Of a stretch of DNA of 28,480 nucleotides, positions 15,464-26,162 are shown piece after piece. Location: contig WLOR01000002.1 in the NCBI GenBank assembly GCA_009699165.1, forward strand, positions 1-28,480, in the 5' to 3' direction. The notes beneath the pieces are model-generated. The model saw only the letters and a program-made list of their open reading frames with translations. It ran no database searches and had not been told where the DNA came from. The position numbers and the translations under genes were made by a program. The stretch comes from Actinomycetota bacterium (lineage in GTDB: Bacteria; Actinomycetota; Actinomycetes; Nanopelagicales; Nanopelagicaceae). How positions within the stretch are numbered: position 1 is the first letter of the stretch; every line of letters starts with the position of its first letter.

Positions 15464-17267
15464 TTTTGCATTGGCGCATAATCGAATTCGAATTCTTGTT
15501 TTGATGATCGCCGTTGCAATGTTGCTCTTTGGAGTTCGCCTTGTTCAAGTTCAAGCAGTTCAAGCCAGTGATTATCGTATGCGAGCAGTTAATGAGATGG
15601 AAAATACTCGTTCTTTACCTGCCCCGAGAGGTGCGATTACAGATATCAATGGAGTTGCATTTGCTCGAAGCGTAGTAGCAACAAGCATTGTTGTTGACCA
15701 GACTCAGATTACAAACCCATCAAAGGTGGCCCAGTTTGTCGCCCCAATTCTTGGATTGTCTGTTACTGAAGTTGCTGCAAGCATTACCGGAACAAAAAAG
15801 TGGAGCATGGTGTATCAAAATGCCAAGCCATCGTCTTGGCAGAGGCTCAGCGCAGCTCTTGCGACGTATAACGCTAAATTTCCAGGGATGAGTCCAGATC
15901 GCATCATCGGTTTTTATCCAGAGCGCGGATACATACGCGAATATCCATCGGGTTCTTTGATCGCATCTTTAGTCGGATTCGTTAACCATGACGGCAAAGG
16001 CGCAGCCGGACTTGAATCTAGTTTGAACTCTTCAATCGCTGGCATTGATGGCAAGTACTCATATGCCAATGGATATGGCGCAGAAATACCAGGCTCTCAG
16101 TCAGAGATTATTCCAGCGCAGACTGGAACTACAGTGCGATTAACCATCGACCGTGATATTCAGTGGGTGGCATCGCAAGCAATATCCGATGCAGTTAAAT
16201 CATCAGGGGCTGTAAGCGGCACTGTAATTGTCATGGATCCTAAAACCGGTGCGATTTTAGCTCACGCAACCGCGCCTACTTTTGATCCAAATAACACATC
16301 AAAAGTCTCACTAGTAGCAATGAGAAACCCATCGGTTCAAGATATTTATGAGCCGGGATCAACTGGAAAAGTAATGACTATTGCAGCTGCAATTGAGGAG
16401 AAAAAGATAACTCCGGATTCAGTCTTTACGATTCCATACGCCCTCAAGCGATCAAACAAGGTTTTTCATGACCACGAAAAACATGCAACACAGCGACTTA
16501 CAGCATCGGGAGTTCTGGCGGTTTCAAGTAACACCGGAGCCATCCAAATCGGCGAACTCTTATCCCATGAAACTTTATATAATTATCTCTCAAAGTTCGG
16601 TGTTGGAAGCAAGACGGGTTCGGGCCTTCCAGGTGAATCTCGCGGCAAATTGCCAAAAGTTGCAGATTGGTCAGGAACAACTGCACCAACCGTTGCATTT
16701 GGTCAAGGATATTCACTCACTGCGATGCAAGCCACAAGTATTTTTGCAACAATTGCAAATGATGGAGTGCGAGTTTCACCTACCGTCATTGCAGGAACTA
16801 GTGATGCCAGTGGAAATTACACTCCTTCGGCAGGTCGCACAAGCGAACGAGTTATTACCGCAGAGACCGCTCAAGCTATGCGTATCATGATGGAGAGTGT
16901 TGTTTCGGCCTCTGGCACTGCACCTACCGCAGCAATCGCTGGATACCGTGTTGCAGGGAAAACTGGAACGGCAATGCGTATTGATGACACATGTGGTTGC
17001 TATCGCGGTTACACCGCATCCTTTATTGGCTTTGCACCTGCCGATAAACCTGCTTATGTAATCAGCGTAACGATTCAAGATCCTAAGGGTATGCACTGGG
17101 GTGGCACTTTAGGTGGACCAGTATTTAAGAAGGTTATGTCATTTGTATTGCAAAGCCAACATATTGCACCAACTGGAACCACTGTAGTTCCTGTTGCGCT
17201 CAATGAAAGTGAGTTACTCAAGAAATTGAAGGCAAAGAAGGTGTCGGATGCAAAGAACGCTAACTAA
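15456..17267 (+). CDS. ftsI: Septal peptidoglycan transpeptidase (class B PBP, FtsI/PbpB)
   Basis: This 603-residue penicillin-binding protein cross-links septal peptidoglycan. It has one N-terminal membrane anchor (about 8-30), a dimerisation/pedestal domain beginning APRGAITDINGV, and a transpeptidase domain. The catalytic motifs are all present: S302-T-G-K305 (nucleophile Ser302), S357-S-N359 and K502-T-G. A TCGC cysteine pair follows the KTG motif, which could form a disulfide outside the cell. An AAAGGAG Shine-Dalgarno (15441-15447), 8 bases before the ATG, fixes the start. The end overlaps murE by 20 bases. Confidence 0.95.
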   Translation: MGNFALAHNRIRILVLMIAVAMLLFGVRLVQVQAVQASDYRMRAVNEMENTRSLPAPRGAITDINGVAFARSVVATSIVVDQTQITNPSKVAQFVAPILGLSVTEVAASITGTKKWSMVYQNAKPSSWQRLSAALATYNAKFPGMSPDRIIGFYPERGYIREYPSGSLIASLVGFVNHDGKGAAGLESSLNSSIAGIDGKYSYANGYGAEIPGSQSEIIPAQTGTTVRLTIDRDIQWVASQAISDAVKSSGAVSGTVIVMDPKTGAILAHATAPTFDPNNTSKVSLVAMRNPSVQDIYEPGSTGKVMTIAAAIEEKKITPDSVFTIPYALKRSNKVFHDHEKHATQRLTASGVLAVSSNTGAIQIGELLSHETLYNYLSKFGVGSKTGSGLPGESRGKLPKVADWSGTTAPTVAFGQGYSLTAMQATSIFATIANDGVRVSPTVIAGTSDASGNYTPSAGRTSERVITAETAQAMRIMMESVVSASGTAPTAAIAGYRVAGKTGTAMRIDDTCGCYRGYTASFIGFAPADKPAYVISVTIQDPKGMHWGGTLGGPVFKKVMSFVLQSQHIAPTGTTVVPVALNESELLKKLKAKKVSDAKNAN

Positions 17268-18744
17268 TTTTAAAAAGAGTTTGGCATCGGTCAGTACGAT
17301 TATTAATGCGCAATGCTCAGAAAATATGGATGGAATTGAAATAACCGGTGTCGCAATCTCAAGCAGCGATGTAATCGAGGGTGATCTTTTTATTGCACTG
17401 CCTGGTGAAAAATTTCATGGCGCAAGTTTTGCTACACAAGCTATTTCAAATGGAGCGGTCGCAATCCTGACTGATGAAGCCGGCGCAAAGATGGTTACTG
17501 GAGTGCCAGTTCTTGTATCTAACTCGCCCAGACGGGCAGCTGGAGTAATCAGTGCCTGGTTTTACTCTGAGCCGATGCGTGATCTATATAGTGTTGGTGT
17601 AACTGGTACTAATGGAAAAACTACAGTTACAACTCTATTGCACCAGATTATGCAGGCAGCCGGACGTGAGAGTGGACTAATCGGAACCGTAGAGGTACGA
17701 ATCGGAAGCGAAATCCTTGCAAGCAAGCGAACAACTCCAGAAAGCGCGGATTTGCAAACTCTTTCAGCCCTCATGCGCGAACGACATATGCGCAACCTTG
17801 TAATGGAGGTTTCGAGTCACGCAATTACTCTAGAGCGAATACGAGGAAGTCATTTTGCAGTTGTTGGTTTTACAAATCTTTCGCAAGATCACTTGGATTT
17901 TCACAAGTCTATGGAGGATTATTTCCTTGCAAAGGCGAGTTTATTTACATATGAGTATGCCGATTTAGCTGTGATAAATATAGATGACGAGCATGGTGCG
18001 CGGTTAGCCGCAACCACAGAGTTGCCCGTGATGACTTTGTCGCGAAGTAATAAAGATGCCACATGGCACTATGCATCCATAACGCGAGACTACCTCGGCG
18101 CATCAATTGCGATCCGCGGAAGCGGTGGAGTTTTGATAGAAGCCAAGACCTCTTTGCATGGTGGTTTTAACTACGATAATCTATTAATGGCTGTAGCTAT
18201 AGCAACAGAAAGTGGAATCGATCCTATTGATATAGCATCCATAGTTCCGCATCTGACAGGTGCTGTTGGTCGCTTAGAAGCAGTTCGACTTGGTCAAAAC
18301 TTCACTGCGCTGGTGGATTATGCTCATTCTCCAGATGCAGTTACGAGGGTCTTGGAGACTGCCCACGAGATTTCTGATGCACGCGTGATAGCTGTTTTGG
18401 GGTGTGGTGGTGATAGAGATGTAACAAAGAGAGCTTTGATGGGATCAGCGCTGCATGAAGGTGCTGATATTGCGATCTTTACAAGTGATAATCCAAGAAG
18501 TGAAAAGCCTGAAGATATTCTGGTTCAAATGCTCCTAGATATTGAGATTGAGACACCAAACCAAGTAATTATCGATCGCGCAGTTGCAATTCAAACTGCC
18601 GTGAATCATGCCGAAGCAGGGGATGTAGTAATCATTCTCGGCAAAGGCCATGAAAAAGGGCAGGAGATTGCAGGTGTCATACATCCCTTTGATGATCGAA
18701 TCGAACTGGCTCGTGCGATAGAAGATAAGAAATGTTTACCTTAA
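17248..18744 (+). CDS. murE: UDP-MurNAc-L-Ala-D-Glu:meso-diaminopimelate ligase
   Basis: This 498-residue cytoplasmic Mur ligase adds the third stem-peptide residue. The ATP loop is TGTNGKT (119-125). The amino-acid-selecting motif is DNPR (414-417, followed by SE), which is the meso-diaminopimelate form; lysine-type enzymes differ here. This predicts mDAP peptidoglycan in the organism. The N-terminal domain (ITGVAISSSDVIEGDLFIALPG) is complete. The start at 17248 is backed by an AAGAAGGTG site within the end of ftsI and by coupling through the 20-base overlap. The end overlaps murF by 13 bases. Confidence 0.97.
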   Translation: MQRTLTNFKKSLASVSTIINAQCSENMDGIEITGVAISSSDVIEGDLFIALPGEKFHGASFATQAISNGAVAILTDEAGAKMVTGVPVLVSNSPRRAAGVISAWFYSEPMRDLYSVGVTGTNGKTTVTTLLHQIMQAAGRESGLIGTVEVRIGSEILASKRTTPESADLQTLSALMRERHMRNLVMEVSSHAITLERIRGSHFAVVGFTNLSQDHLDFHKSMEDYFLAKASLFTYEYADLAVINIDDEHGARLAATTELPVMTLSRSNKDATWHYASITRDYLGASIAIRGSGGVLIEAKTSLHGGFNYDNLLMAVAIATESGIDPIDIASIVPHLTGAVGRLEAVRLGQNFTALVDYAHSPDAVTRVLETAHEISDARVIAVLGCGGDRDVTKRALMGSALHEGADIAIFTSDNPRSEKPEDILVQMLLDIEIETPNQVIIDRAVAIQTAVNHAEAGDVVIILGKGHEKGQEIAGVIHPFDDRIELARAIEDKKCLP

Positions 18745-20108
18745 CTGCTGGTGAAATCGCACTTCTAGTTGGGGGTGATCTACGATGCGATCCCGACTTG
18801 TTGGTCTACAAAGCACCTGTTTTTGACTCACGATTAGCAACACCAGGCAGTTTCTTTCTTGCCCTCCGTGGAGAAAATAGTGATGGTCACGATTTTGTTG
18901 CGGATGCCTATCGCTTGGGATCCGTATTCTCACTTACCAATCATCCGATAGATGGTCCGTGCATTGTTGTCAAAGATGTTCTAGCTGCTCTTTGCGTGAT
19001 TGCTACTTTTGTGAGGGCTCGATTAAAGAGTTTAGCCGTCGTTGCAATTACGGGGTCACAAGGAAAGACAAGCACTAAAGATCTTTTAGAGCATCTGTTA
19101 TCTACTGTCGGTCCTACGGTTGCTCCAGTAGGTTCGTTTAACAATGACTTGGGATTACCTTTAACCCTTCTTGAATGTGATGAGCGAACTCGTTTTTGCA
19201 TTCTTGAGATGGGTGCACGACATAGAGGTGACATCACGCGTTTATGTGAAATTGCAAAGCCAGATATAGGTGTGGTGCTGACTGTAGGTACTGCCCATAT
19301 TGGAGAATTCGGATCCCAGTTAGCAATTGCAGAGACTAAAGCCGAACTCGTTCGCGCATTGGGCGAATCCGGAACTGCAATATTAGGAACGTATGATGAA
19401 TTCACGCCGGCCATGGCAGAACTACACACCGGACGGGTACTCACATTCGGAGATAGTTCAAACGTTGATGTCAGAGCAGCGGATATTGAAATTCGAGAAG
19501 GACGACCTCACTTTGATTTAGTAACTAGTGCTGGGCGTGATGCAGTCGGAATGCGGTTAATTGGTGCACACCAAGTTGCAAACGCTTTAGCTGTCGCTGC
19601 CGTGGGTACCGCCTTATCACTTCCTATCGAGTTAATTGCAAGTTCACTCTCTACGGCCGAGATATCAAGTAAGTGGCGGATGGAGCTCATCGAACTCGAG
19701 GGCTTACTCTTAATTAACGATGCATATAACGCGAATCCGGCTTCTATGGCGGCTGCTTTACGGACTCTTATCCTTTTTGCGCAAGAGCGTGGAGGTCAAT
19801 CTTGGGCATTTATAGGAAAAATGCATGAACTCGGCGAGTCAGAGGGACAGGCAAGCGCTGATATTGGCACCCTTGCATCTGAGATTGGCATAGATCACTT
19901 AGTCGTTATCAATGCGCCTGAATATGGATCAGGATTTGGCCCCATGCAGGTCCATCACGTTGAAACAATGGGGGATGCTAGTGAATTCGTTAAGTACTTT
20001 GCAGATGGAGATGTTGTCTTGGTGAAGGCCTCGAGAGCTGAGAGATTTGAGAATTTGGCAGATGAGATTCAAAGCCGTTGGATGAGTCGAGAGGAGAGTG
20101 AGAAGTGA
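18732..20108 (+). CDS. murF: UDP-MurNAc-tripeptide:D-Ala-D-Ala ligase
   Basis: This 458-residue cytoplasmic Mur ligase attaches D-Ala-D-Ala to complete the UDP-MurNAc-pentapeptide. The ATP loop is ITGSQGKTS with K112. It also has the MurF-typical [15 protein letters not shown] and [14 protein letters not shown] segments. It overlaps murE by 13 bases and ends in a 4-base GTGA overlap with mraY. The Shine-Dalgarno is weak (GATAAG), as expected for a coupled gene. D-Ala-D-Ala ligase (ddl) is not in this window. Confidence 0.96.
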   Translation: MFTLTAGEIALLVGGDLRCDPDLLVYKAPVFDSRLATPGSFFLALRGENSDGHDFVADAYRLGSVFSLTNHPIDGPCIVVKDVLAALCVIATFVRARLKSLAVVAITGSQGKTSTKDLLEHLLSTVGPTVAPVGSFNNDLGLPLTLLECDERTRFCILEMGARHRGDITRLCEIAKPDIGVVLTVGTAHIGEFGSQLAIAETKAELVRALGESGTAILGTYDEFTPAMAELHTGRVLTFGDSSNVDVRAADIEIREGRPHFDLVTSAGRDAVGMRLIGAHQVANALAVAAVGTALSLPIELIASSLSTAEISSKWRMELIELEGLLLINDAYNANPASMAAALRTLILFAQERGGQSWAFIGKMHELGESEGQASADIGTLASEIGIDHLVVINAPEYGSGFGPMQVHHVETMGDASEFVKYFADGDVVLVKASRAERFENLADEIQSRWMSREESEK

Positions 20109-21163
20109 GACAGATACTTATAGCTGCAGCCGTATCACTTTTATTCTCACTTTTCGGAACCCGAGGCCTTATTAAAATTCTTGCTAAGCGAGGATATGGC
20201 CAGATAATTCGCGACGATGGCCCAAGTAGTCATCACACTAAACGTGGAACACCAACCATGGGTGGAATAATTCTCATTTGTGCAGCACTTGTTGGATACT
20301 TAACTGCACATATTCTGACAAAGAATCCACTTACGGTTTCAGCGGCTTTGGTTCTTGGACTTGTCATCGCGCTAGGTTTATTGGGTTTTGCAGATGACTT
20401 CTTAAAGGTTTCTCGCCAAAAATCATTAGGGTTAACTGGAAAACAAAAACTGATCGGGCAGGCCCTTATAGCTTCTGTCTTTGGGGTACTTGGAGTCAGA
20501 TTTGCAGATTCAGATTCGCTAACGCCAATCTCTTACTATCTATCTGGAGTTCGAGAGACGGTTATCTATCTTGGGCCTTTTCTCGCAATTGTTTGGGTCA
20601 TACTCATGGTGATGTCGGCAAGCAATGGAGTTAATCTCACCGATGGATTAGATGGCCTTGCGACGGGCGCATCTGTCATGACATTTCTTGCTTTTATTTT
20701 GATTGGTGTCTGGGAGTTTGGACAGGGTTGCGCAGTCAATGCAGGCATTGGCTGTTATCAGGTGCGTGATCCCTTAGATCTAGCCGTTCTCGCTGCCGCA
20801 TTTGCAGGATCTACAACTGGATTCCTCTGGTGGAATGCATCACCAGCGAAGATTTTTATGGGCGATACAGGCTCACTTGCACTTGGCGGCGCACTAGCTG
20901 GTTTAGCCGCAACTCTTCGTGTCGAACTACTGTTAATTCCATTGGGTGGGCTCTTCGTTATTATCACTATGTCAGTTGTGATTCAGACTCTGTATTTTAA
21001 AATAAGTGGAGGCAAGCGTGTCTTTAAAATGGCGCCTCTCCAACACCACTTTGAGTTATTGGGTTGGGGAGAAGTAACGATAGTGATTCGCTTTTGGATC
21101 ATTGCTGGCCTGTCCGTAGCATTAGGGCTAGGACTTTTTTATGCGCAGTGGGTAGTTAAGTAA
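20105..21163 (+). CDS. mraY: Phospho-MurNAc-pentapeptide translocase
   Basis: This 352-residue polytopic membrane enzyme (about 10 helices) transfers phospho-MurNAc-pentapeptide to undecaprenyl phosphate, forming lipid I. Signature elements are TPTMGG (49-54), the Asp pair in FADDFLK (97-98), [12 protein letters not shown] (N177, D180, D183) and the cytoplasmic [12 protein letters not shown] histidine loop. The start codon is GTG, supported by AGGAG at 20092-20096, 8 bases upstream, and by a 4-base overlap with murF. A 5-base gap separates it from murD. Confidence 0.97.
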   Translation: MRQILIAAAVSLLFSLFGTRGLIKILAKRGYGQIIRDDGPSSHHTKRGTPTMGGIILICAALVGYLTAHILTKNPLTVSAALVLGLVIALGLLGFADDFLKVSRQKSLGLTGKQKLIGQALIASVFGVLGVRFADSDSLTPISYYLSGVRETVIYLGPFLAIVWVILMVMSASNGVNLTDGLDGLATGASVMTFLAFILIGVWEFGQGCAVNAGIGCYQVRDPLDLAVLAAAFAGSTTGFLWWNASPAKIFMGDTGSLALGGALAGLAATLRVELLLIPLGGLFVIITMSVVIQTLYFKISGGKRVFKMAPLQHHFELLGWGEVTIVIRFWIIAGLSVALGLGLFYAQWVVK

Positions 21164-21168
21164 CGTAT

Positions 21169-22557
21169 ATGTCTTTATTATTTAAGGGTCAAGATGTTTT
21201 AATCGCAGGCGCAGGTGTTACTGGTATTTCTATCGCGAAAGCACTCACTACCCGAGGTGCTCATGTAGTTATCGTTGATGAAAATCCGGATTTAAATATC
21301 GATTTTGAACTCTTAAAACCTGATGCGGTAGAGATTGAAAAGTATTCCAAAATTGTTGTATCTCCAGGCTGGAATGAGAGCCATCCATTTATTGTCAAGG
21401 CAGTGGCTGCGGGGCTTGAGATTTGGAATGAGATTGATATCGCGTGGTCGATCGCCAAAGAGATTGCTCCGAGTCAAAAATGGCTTGCACTTACCGGAAC
21501 TAATGGGAAGACAACTACGGTCGAAATGACTGCTGCTATCTTTCAAAGAGCGGGCTTCAAAGCAACTGCCTGCGGCAACGTTGGTGACACCGTTATTGAT
21601 GCGGTCACACACAAAGATTCCTTTGATTACCTCATACTTGAACTTTCATCTTTTCAACTTCACTGGATGCGCAAACCAAGTTTTGTTGGTGTAGCAATCC
21701 TAAACATCGCACATGATCATTTAGATTGGCATGGAAGTTTCGAGAACTACTGCGCAGCAAAACTTTCAATTTTGGATAGGGCAGATATTGCGATTTTAAA
21801 CGCTGATGACGCTCACGTTGTCTTGAAGAGTAGCTCGTGGCGTGGAGAAAAGGTTTTCTTCTCACTCGATACACCGGCACCGGGAGAGTTGGGTGTCGTT
21901 GAGAACCTCTTGATTGATAGGGCCTTTGTCGCAGATCCACAAGAAGCCTCAATGATCGCTGAAATTACCGATATTCAACCAACCCTTCCCCACAGTATTT
22001 CAAATGCTTTAGCTGCTGCTGGACTGGCCAAGTCGGTCGGTATTTCAAATGAAGAGATTCGAAGCGCATTGATTGATTTTCATCCAGGACGCCACCGCAT
22101 TGAAACTGTTCTTACAGCAGATGGCATCACATGGGTTGATGATTCAAAGGCGACTAATCCTCATGCCGCAAAGGCCTCATTAATGTCACATCTGTCAGTT
22201 ATTTGGATAGCCGGTGGCCTAGCAAAGGGGGCTGATATGAACTCACTGATCGAGCGTACACACGGTCGTATTAAGGCAGCGATATTAATTGGCAAAGATC
22301 GTGCTCTTATAGAAGCTGCATTCATAAAATTCGCACCAGAAATTCCAATAGTAAAAATCGATTCAGATGTGACCAAGGGCGATATATCAAATGACTTGAT
22401 GGAAAAAGTGGTAACTGCTGCAAAGAGTTTTGCTGCAGATGGAGATACGGTACTTATGGCTCCTGCATGCGCGTCAATGGATCAGTTTATTTCATATGCC
22501 GACCGCGGAGATAGATTCTCGGCCGCTGTTAAGAAGCTAGTGGCTCATGAAGGCTAA
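21169..22557 (+). CDS. murD: UDP-MurNAc-L-alanine:D-glutamate ligase
   Basis: This 462-residue cytoplasmic Mur ligase adds D-Glu to UDP-MurNAc-L-Ala. It has an N-terminal Rossmann-like UDP-binding domain (LIAGAGVTGIS), the ATP loop TGTNGKTT (109-116, K114), and the family's DDSKATNPHAA segment in the C-terminal half. Start choice rests on the domain boundary, since no Shine-Dalgarno is visible in the 5-base gap after mraY. The end overlaps ftsW by 11 bases. Confidence 0.96.
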   Translation: MSLLFKGQDVLIAGAGVTGISIAKALTTRGAHVVIVDENPDLNIDFELLKPDAVEIEKYSKIVVSPGWNESHPFIVKAVAAGLEIWNEIDIAWSIAKEIAPSQKWLALTGTNGKTTTVEMTAAIFQRAGFKATACGNVGDTVIDAVTHKDSFDYLILELSSFQLHWMRKPSFVGVAILNIAHDHLDWHGSFENYCAAKLSILDRADIAILNADDAHVVLKSSSWRGEKVFFSLDTPAPGELGVVENLLIDRAFVADPQEASMIAEITDIQPTLPHSISNALAAAGLAKSVGISNEEIRSALIDFHPGRHRIETVLTADGITWVDDSKATNPHAAKASLMSHLSVIWIAGGLAKGADMNSLIERTHGRIKAAILIGKDRALIEAAFIKFAPEIPIVKIDSDVTKGDISNDLMEKVVTAAKSFAADGDTVLMAPACASMDQFISYADRGDRFSAAVKKLVAHEG

Positions 22558-23713
22558 TAAATCCTCGAACTTTTTCACGAAGCCAGTCAATCTCTACTAC
22601 ATGCTCATAGGAAGTACTTTGTGTCTGAGCATTCTTGGTGTAATTATGGTTTTCTCTGCCTCATCGATTCATTCGCTAGAGACTAAAGGTTCAACGTATG
22701 CAGTTGCGTTGCGACAAGTGTTTTTTCTACTATTTGCAATTCCAATGGCGTGGGTATTTTCTAGGCTTTCTCTTGCTCACTGGAGAAAGATTTCCCGATT
22801 TGGTGCAGTTATTTCTCTTGGATTGCTAACACTTGTCCAGCTGATAGGTAATAGCGTTAATGGCAACCGTAACTGGATTGGCATTGGTTTCTTGGATGTT
22901 CAACCAAGTGAGATAGCTAAATTCCTACTGATTCTGTGGGCTGGCTTTATGCTTGCACAACGTGAGCACAATGGGATTATCGAATCAAATGTGATAGTTC
23001 TGATTGCGCCAATATTTATTCTCTGTATTGTTTTGGTTTTGAGGGGTAAAGACTTAGGCACTGCATCTGTTTTCGCCTTCATACTCGCTGGCTTACTCTG
23101 GGTCTCTGGCGTTCGCTTGAGCGTGTTCACGGGATTATTATCTGTAGGCTTTTTGGGGATTGCAGCACTAGTTATTACCGCTCCATATCGGTTGAATCGC
23201 TTTTCAGTGTTGCTAAATCCATTTGCCGATGGACGCTACAAAAGCACGGGATGGCAACCCGCACATAGTTTGCTGGGACTTGCCAGTGGAGGTTTCTTCG
23301 GAGTCGGACTTGGCGCAAGCCGTCAAAAATGGGGAAACTTACCTGAGGCCCATACAGATTTCATCTTTTCAGTTATTGGCGAAGAGTTAGGCTTATTAGG
23401 AACGCTCGCTACGCTTGCCCTGCTCTCAATATTACTTTTTTCAATCTTTAGAATCGCATTACGCGCTAAAGAGCCGATGGTTCGTTTTGTGAGCGCCGGA
23501 ATTGGATGCTGGATTGCAATACAGACGATTCTAAATATCGGTTCTGCAGTGAGTGTATTGCCGGTAGTTGGAGTTACTCTGCCGTTGGTTTCATATGGCG
23601 GCTCTGCTTTAATTGCAACTTACATGGGCATTGGATTTGTAGTAGGCGCGGCAAGACGCGATCCTAAGATTTATAACGAGTTAAAGAAGAGTGATTACGC
23701 ATGGCTACGATAG
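22547..23713 (+). CDS. ftsW: Septal peptidoglycan polymerase FtsW (SEDS family)
   Basis: This 388-residue SEDS protein with about 10 membrane helices polymerises lipid II at the septum, working with FtsI. Family signatures are GNRNWIGIGFLDVQPSEIAK, GRYKSTGWQPAHSLLGLASGG and PEAHTDFIFSVIGEELGLLG, plus a closing PLVSYGGSALI loop. Its position between murD and murG separates it from a RodA paralogue. It overlaps murD by 11 bases and murG by 13. A short cytoplasmic tail follows the last helix. Confidence 0.96.
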   Translation: MKANKSSNFFTKPVNLYYMLIGSTLCLSILGVIMVFSASSIHSLETKGSTYAVALRQVFFLLFAIPMAWVFSRLSLAHWRKISRFGAVISLGLLTLVQLIGNSVNGNRNWIGIGFLDVQPSEIAKFLLILWAGFMLAQREHNGIIESNVIVLIAPIFILCIVLVLRGKDLGTASVFAFILAGLLWVSGVRLSVFTGLLSVGFLGIAALVITAPYRLNRFSVLLNPFADGRYKSTGWQPAHSLLGLASGGFFGVGLGASRQKWGNLPEAHTDFIFSVIGEELGLLGTLATLALLSILLFSIFRIALRAKEPMVRFVSAGIGCWIAIQTILNIGSAVSVLPVVGVTLPLVSYGGSALIATYMGIGFVVGAARRDPKIYNELKKSDYAWLR

Positions 23714-24777
23714 TTTTTGCAGGCGGTGGGACGGCAGGACACATTGAGCCCGCACTCGCTGTTGCTCGAGAATGGATAAAATCACATCCAGAGGACAGGG
23801 TTTTATTCTTGGGTGTCAAGGGTGGGCTCGAAGATAAACTCATTCCTGCTGCTGGATTTTCTCTGGCCTATATTCCAAGAGTGAGTATTTCTAGAAGACC
23901 ATCGTTATCGTGGCTTCGGATTCCATCTAGTTTAATCTCTGCAGTTCGTGCATCGATGTTGACTTTAAAAGAGAGCGATCTCCTTATCGGTTTTGGGGGA
24001 TATGTCAGTGCGCCGGCATACCTAGCGGCAAAAATACTCAGAGTTCCGACTGTGATTCATGAAGCTAACGCCAAGCCTGGATGGGCAAACCGCTTGGGGG
24101 CGATGGTGACCCCATATTTAGCTGTCGCAAGCCCCGTCGACATTGGTAAGTTTTCACAAGCACTTTTAACTGGCCTACCTTTGCGCTCGGATGTCGCGCA
24201 GGCATACACAAAGGCGCACATGGATTTTAAAACTGCACGCAACGAAGCAAAAGTGCGGTTAGGTTTTAATCAGAGCGCACCGTTAATTTTTGTCATGGGC
24301 GGATCTCAGGGTTCGGTGGCAATTAATGCAGCACTTGAAGGTGCTTTGGACTCACTTCTGACTAAAGGGTATTCAATACTTCATTCGGTTGGACGCAGCA
24401 ACGTGCTGCCACCAACACAGGATTCATATCACCCCGTTGCTTATTTAGATGCCATGGCCGATGCATACTTAGCAAGTGATTTGATTATTGCTCGAAGTGG
24501 CGCGGTGACGTGTAGCGAATTTAGGGCATTAGGGCGGTACGCTCTTTTTGTGCCACTCCCAATAGGCAATGGCGAACAGTTCCACAATGCAAAAGAGCTG
24601 GTGAGCCAGAATCGAGCGCAAATTCTCGAGCAATCACAGTTGAGTTCAAAATATCTCATTTCGCATATTGAGGATTTGCTCGCCCAATCTGCGAAGGCGC
24701 CCGTTGATGGTTCGGGAATCGATTTAGAGGCGGCTTCAAAGATTGTTGCACTAGGTGAGTTCGCGATATCAAAATGA
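23701..24777 (+). CDS. murG: Lipid II synthase (UDP-GlcNAc transferase MurG)
   Basis: This 358-residue GT-B glycosyltransferase adds GlcNAc to lipid I on the inner membrane face. The N-terminal glycine loop is GGGTAGHIEPALA (8-20), in the form typical of actinobacteria. The C-terminal half has VMGGSQGS, the RSGAVTCSE loop and PLPIGNGEQFHNA, which contact the UDP-GlcNAc donor. Length is normal. It overlaps ftsW by 13 bases. Its stop overlaps the murC start in an ATGATGA cluster (24774-24780). Confidence 0.96.
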   Translation: MATIVFAGGGTAGHIEPALAVAREWIKSHPEDRVLFLGVKGGLEDKLIPAAGFSLAYIPRVSISRRPSLSWLRIPSSLISAVRASMLTLKESDLLIGFGGYVSAPAYLAAKILRVPTVIHEANAKPGWANRLGAMVTPYLAVASPVDIGKFSQALLTGLPLRSDVAQAYTKAHMDFKTARNEAKVRLGFNQSAPLIFVMGGSQGSVAINAALEGALDSLLTKGYSILHSVGRSNVLPPTQDSYHPVAYLDAMADAYLASDLIIARSGAVTCSEFRALGRYALFVPLPIGNGEQFHNAKELVSQNRAQILEQSQLSSKYLISHIEDLLAQSAKAPVDGSGIDLEAASKIVALGEFAISK

Positions 24778-26162
24778 TGAAACCAACGTTGAACTCTCTG
24801 AGCGGCAAACGCCTGCACTTTATAGGTATTGGTGGAGCCGGCATGAGTGGCTTGGCACGCATTGCCTTATCGCATTCAATTATCGTTACTGGTTCGGATG
24901 CAAAAGACTCTTCAGTGCTCAGGGCTCTTATCGCTTTGGGAGCAAAGATTTCGACTACACACTCTGCAGAGAATGTAGATGGCGCAGACTATGTTGTCTA
25001 TTCAAATGCAATCTCTGCAAATAATTCGGAGATCTTGAGAGCTCATGAACTAGGAATTAACGTATTAACGCGAGCACGCGCACTTGCAATATTGATGTCG
25101 GATTCTAAGAGTATTGCAGTAGCCGGTACCCACGGAAAAACCACTACCTCCTCAATGATGGCAGTAGCGCTTCAGAGCTGTGGCGCAGATCCATCATTTG
25201 CAATCGGTGGAACCATTACTGCATCAGGTTCAAATGCTCATCGTGGGACCGGTGAAATTTTCGTAGCAGAGGCTGATGAATCTGATGGCTCGTTCTTGGA
25301 GTATCACCCATTTGCTGCGATCATCACAAATATTGAACATGATCATGTTGACTTCTTTTCTACCCCCGAATCTGTCAAAAAAGCATTCAAGGATTTTGCA
25401 GAAACAATAAATCGCGAAGGATTCTTGACGTATTGCGCAGATGATCCAGGCGCCGCTGAATTAATTTCACAGTTAGAGCAGCCTTCATTTATCTCTTATG
25501 GGGTACAGGAGGGTTGCGATTTACGTCTAGATTCGATTGAACTTTTGGCAATGGGCTCACGGGCTCGAGCGATTTGGCGTGGAAAGAGTATTGGTTTTAT
25601 TGAATTGGAAGTACCAGGCCAGCACAATTTGTTAAATGCCGCTGCAGTCCTTGCGACTGGATTACAACTTGGATTTAACGCGGCAGATTTGATTCAGGGA
25701 CTTGCGGTTTTTCGCGGAACTGGACGTCGATTTGAAATTAAAGGTACGGTCCATGGAGTTCGAGTAATCGATGATTACGGGCATCACCCAACCGAGATTG
25801 ATGTAACCCTTCAAGCCGCTCGACGATTTGCTGGGGATGGCCGCTTAATTGTTGTCTTTCAACCGCACAGGTATTCTCGCACTATTGCATTTGCAGATGG
25901 TTTTGCCCGCTCACTCTCTCTTGCAGATCGTGCAATTGTTTTGGAGATATATCCTGCAAGTGAAAAACCAATTCCCGGAGTGACTTCACAACTAATCACC
26001 GATTTAATGGCCAAAGGCGAATACATTCCAAATTTTATCGAGGTAACCGATAGCGTCATTGATTCAGCCGAACCCGGTGATGTCATCATCACTCTTGGCG
26101 CTGGTGATGTGAGTTCCCTAGCACCTATCATCGTTGATGGCCTGATTCGACGATTTGGTTAA
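24774..26162 (+). CDS. murC: UDP-MurNAc:L-alanine ligase
   Basis: This 462-residue cytoplasmic Mur ligase adds the first stem-peptide residue, L-Ala. It has an N-terminal UDP-binding motif GIGGAGMSGLA (18-28), the ATP loop GTHGKTTT (118-125), and the MurC-typical EADESDGSF and DYGHHPTEI segments. Two consecutive ATG codons (24774 and 24777) are both possible starts; the first gives a 4-base overlap with murG. The stop TAA directly abuts the ftsQ ATG with no gap. Confidence 0.96.
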   Translation: MMKPTLNSLSGKRLHFIGIGGAGMSGLARIALSHSIIVTGSDAKDSSVLRALIALGAKISTTHSAENVDGADYVVYSNAISANNSEILRAHELGINVLTRARALAILMSDSKSIAVAGTHGKTTTSSMMAVALQSCGADPSFAIGGTITASGSNAHRGTGEIFVAEADESDGSFLEYHPFAAIITNIEHDHVDFFSTPESVKKAFKDFAETINREGFLTYCADDPGAAELISQLEQPSFISYGVQEGCDLRLDSIELLAMGSRARAIWRGKSIGFIELEVPGQHNLLNAAAVLATGLQLGFNAADLIQGLAVFRGTGRRFEIKGTVHGVRVIDDYGHHPTEIDVTLQAARRFAGDGRLIVVFQPHRYSRTIAFADGFARSLSLADRAIVLEIYPASEKPIPGVTSQLITDLMAKGEYIPNFIEVTDSVIDSAEPGDVIITLGAGDVSSLAPIIVDGLIRRFG

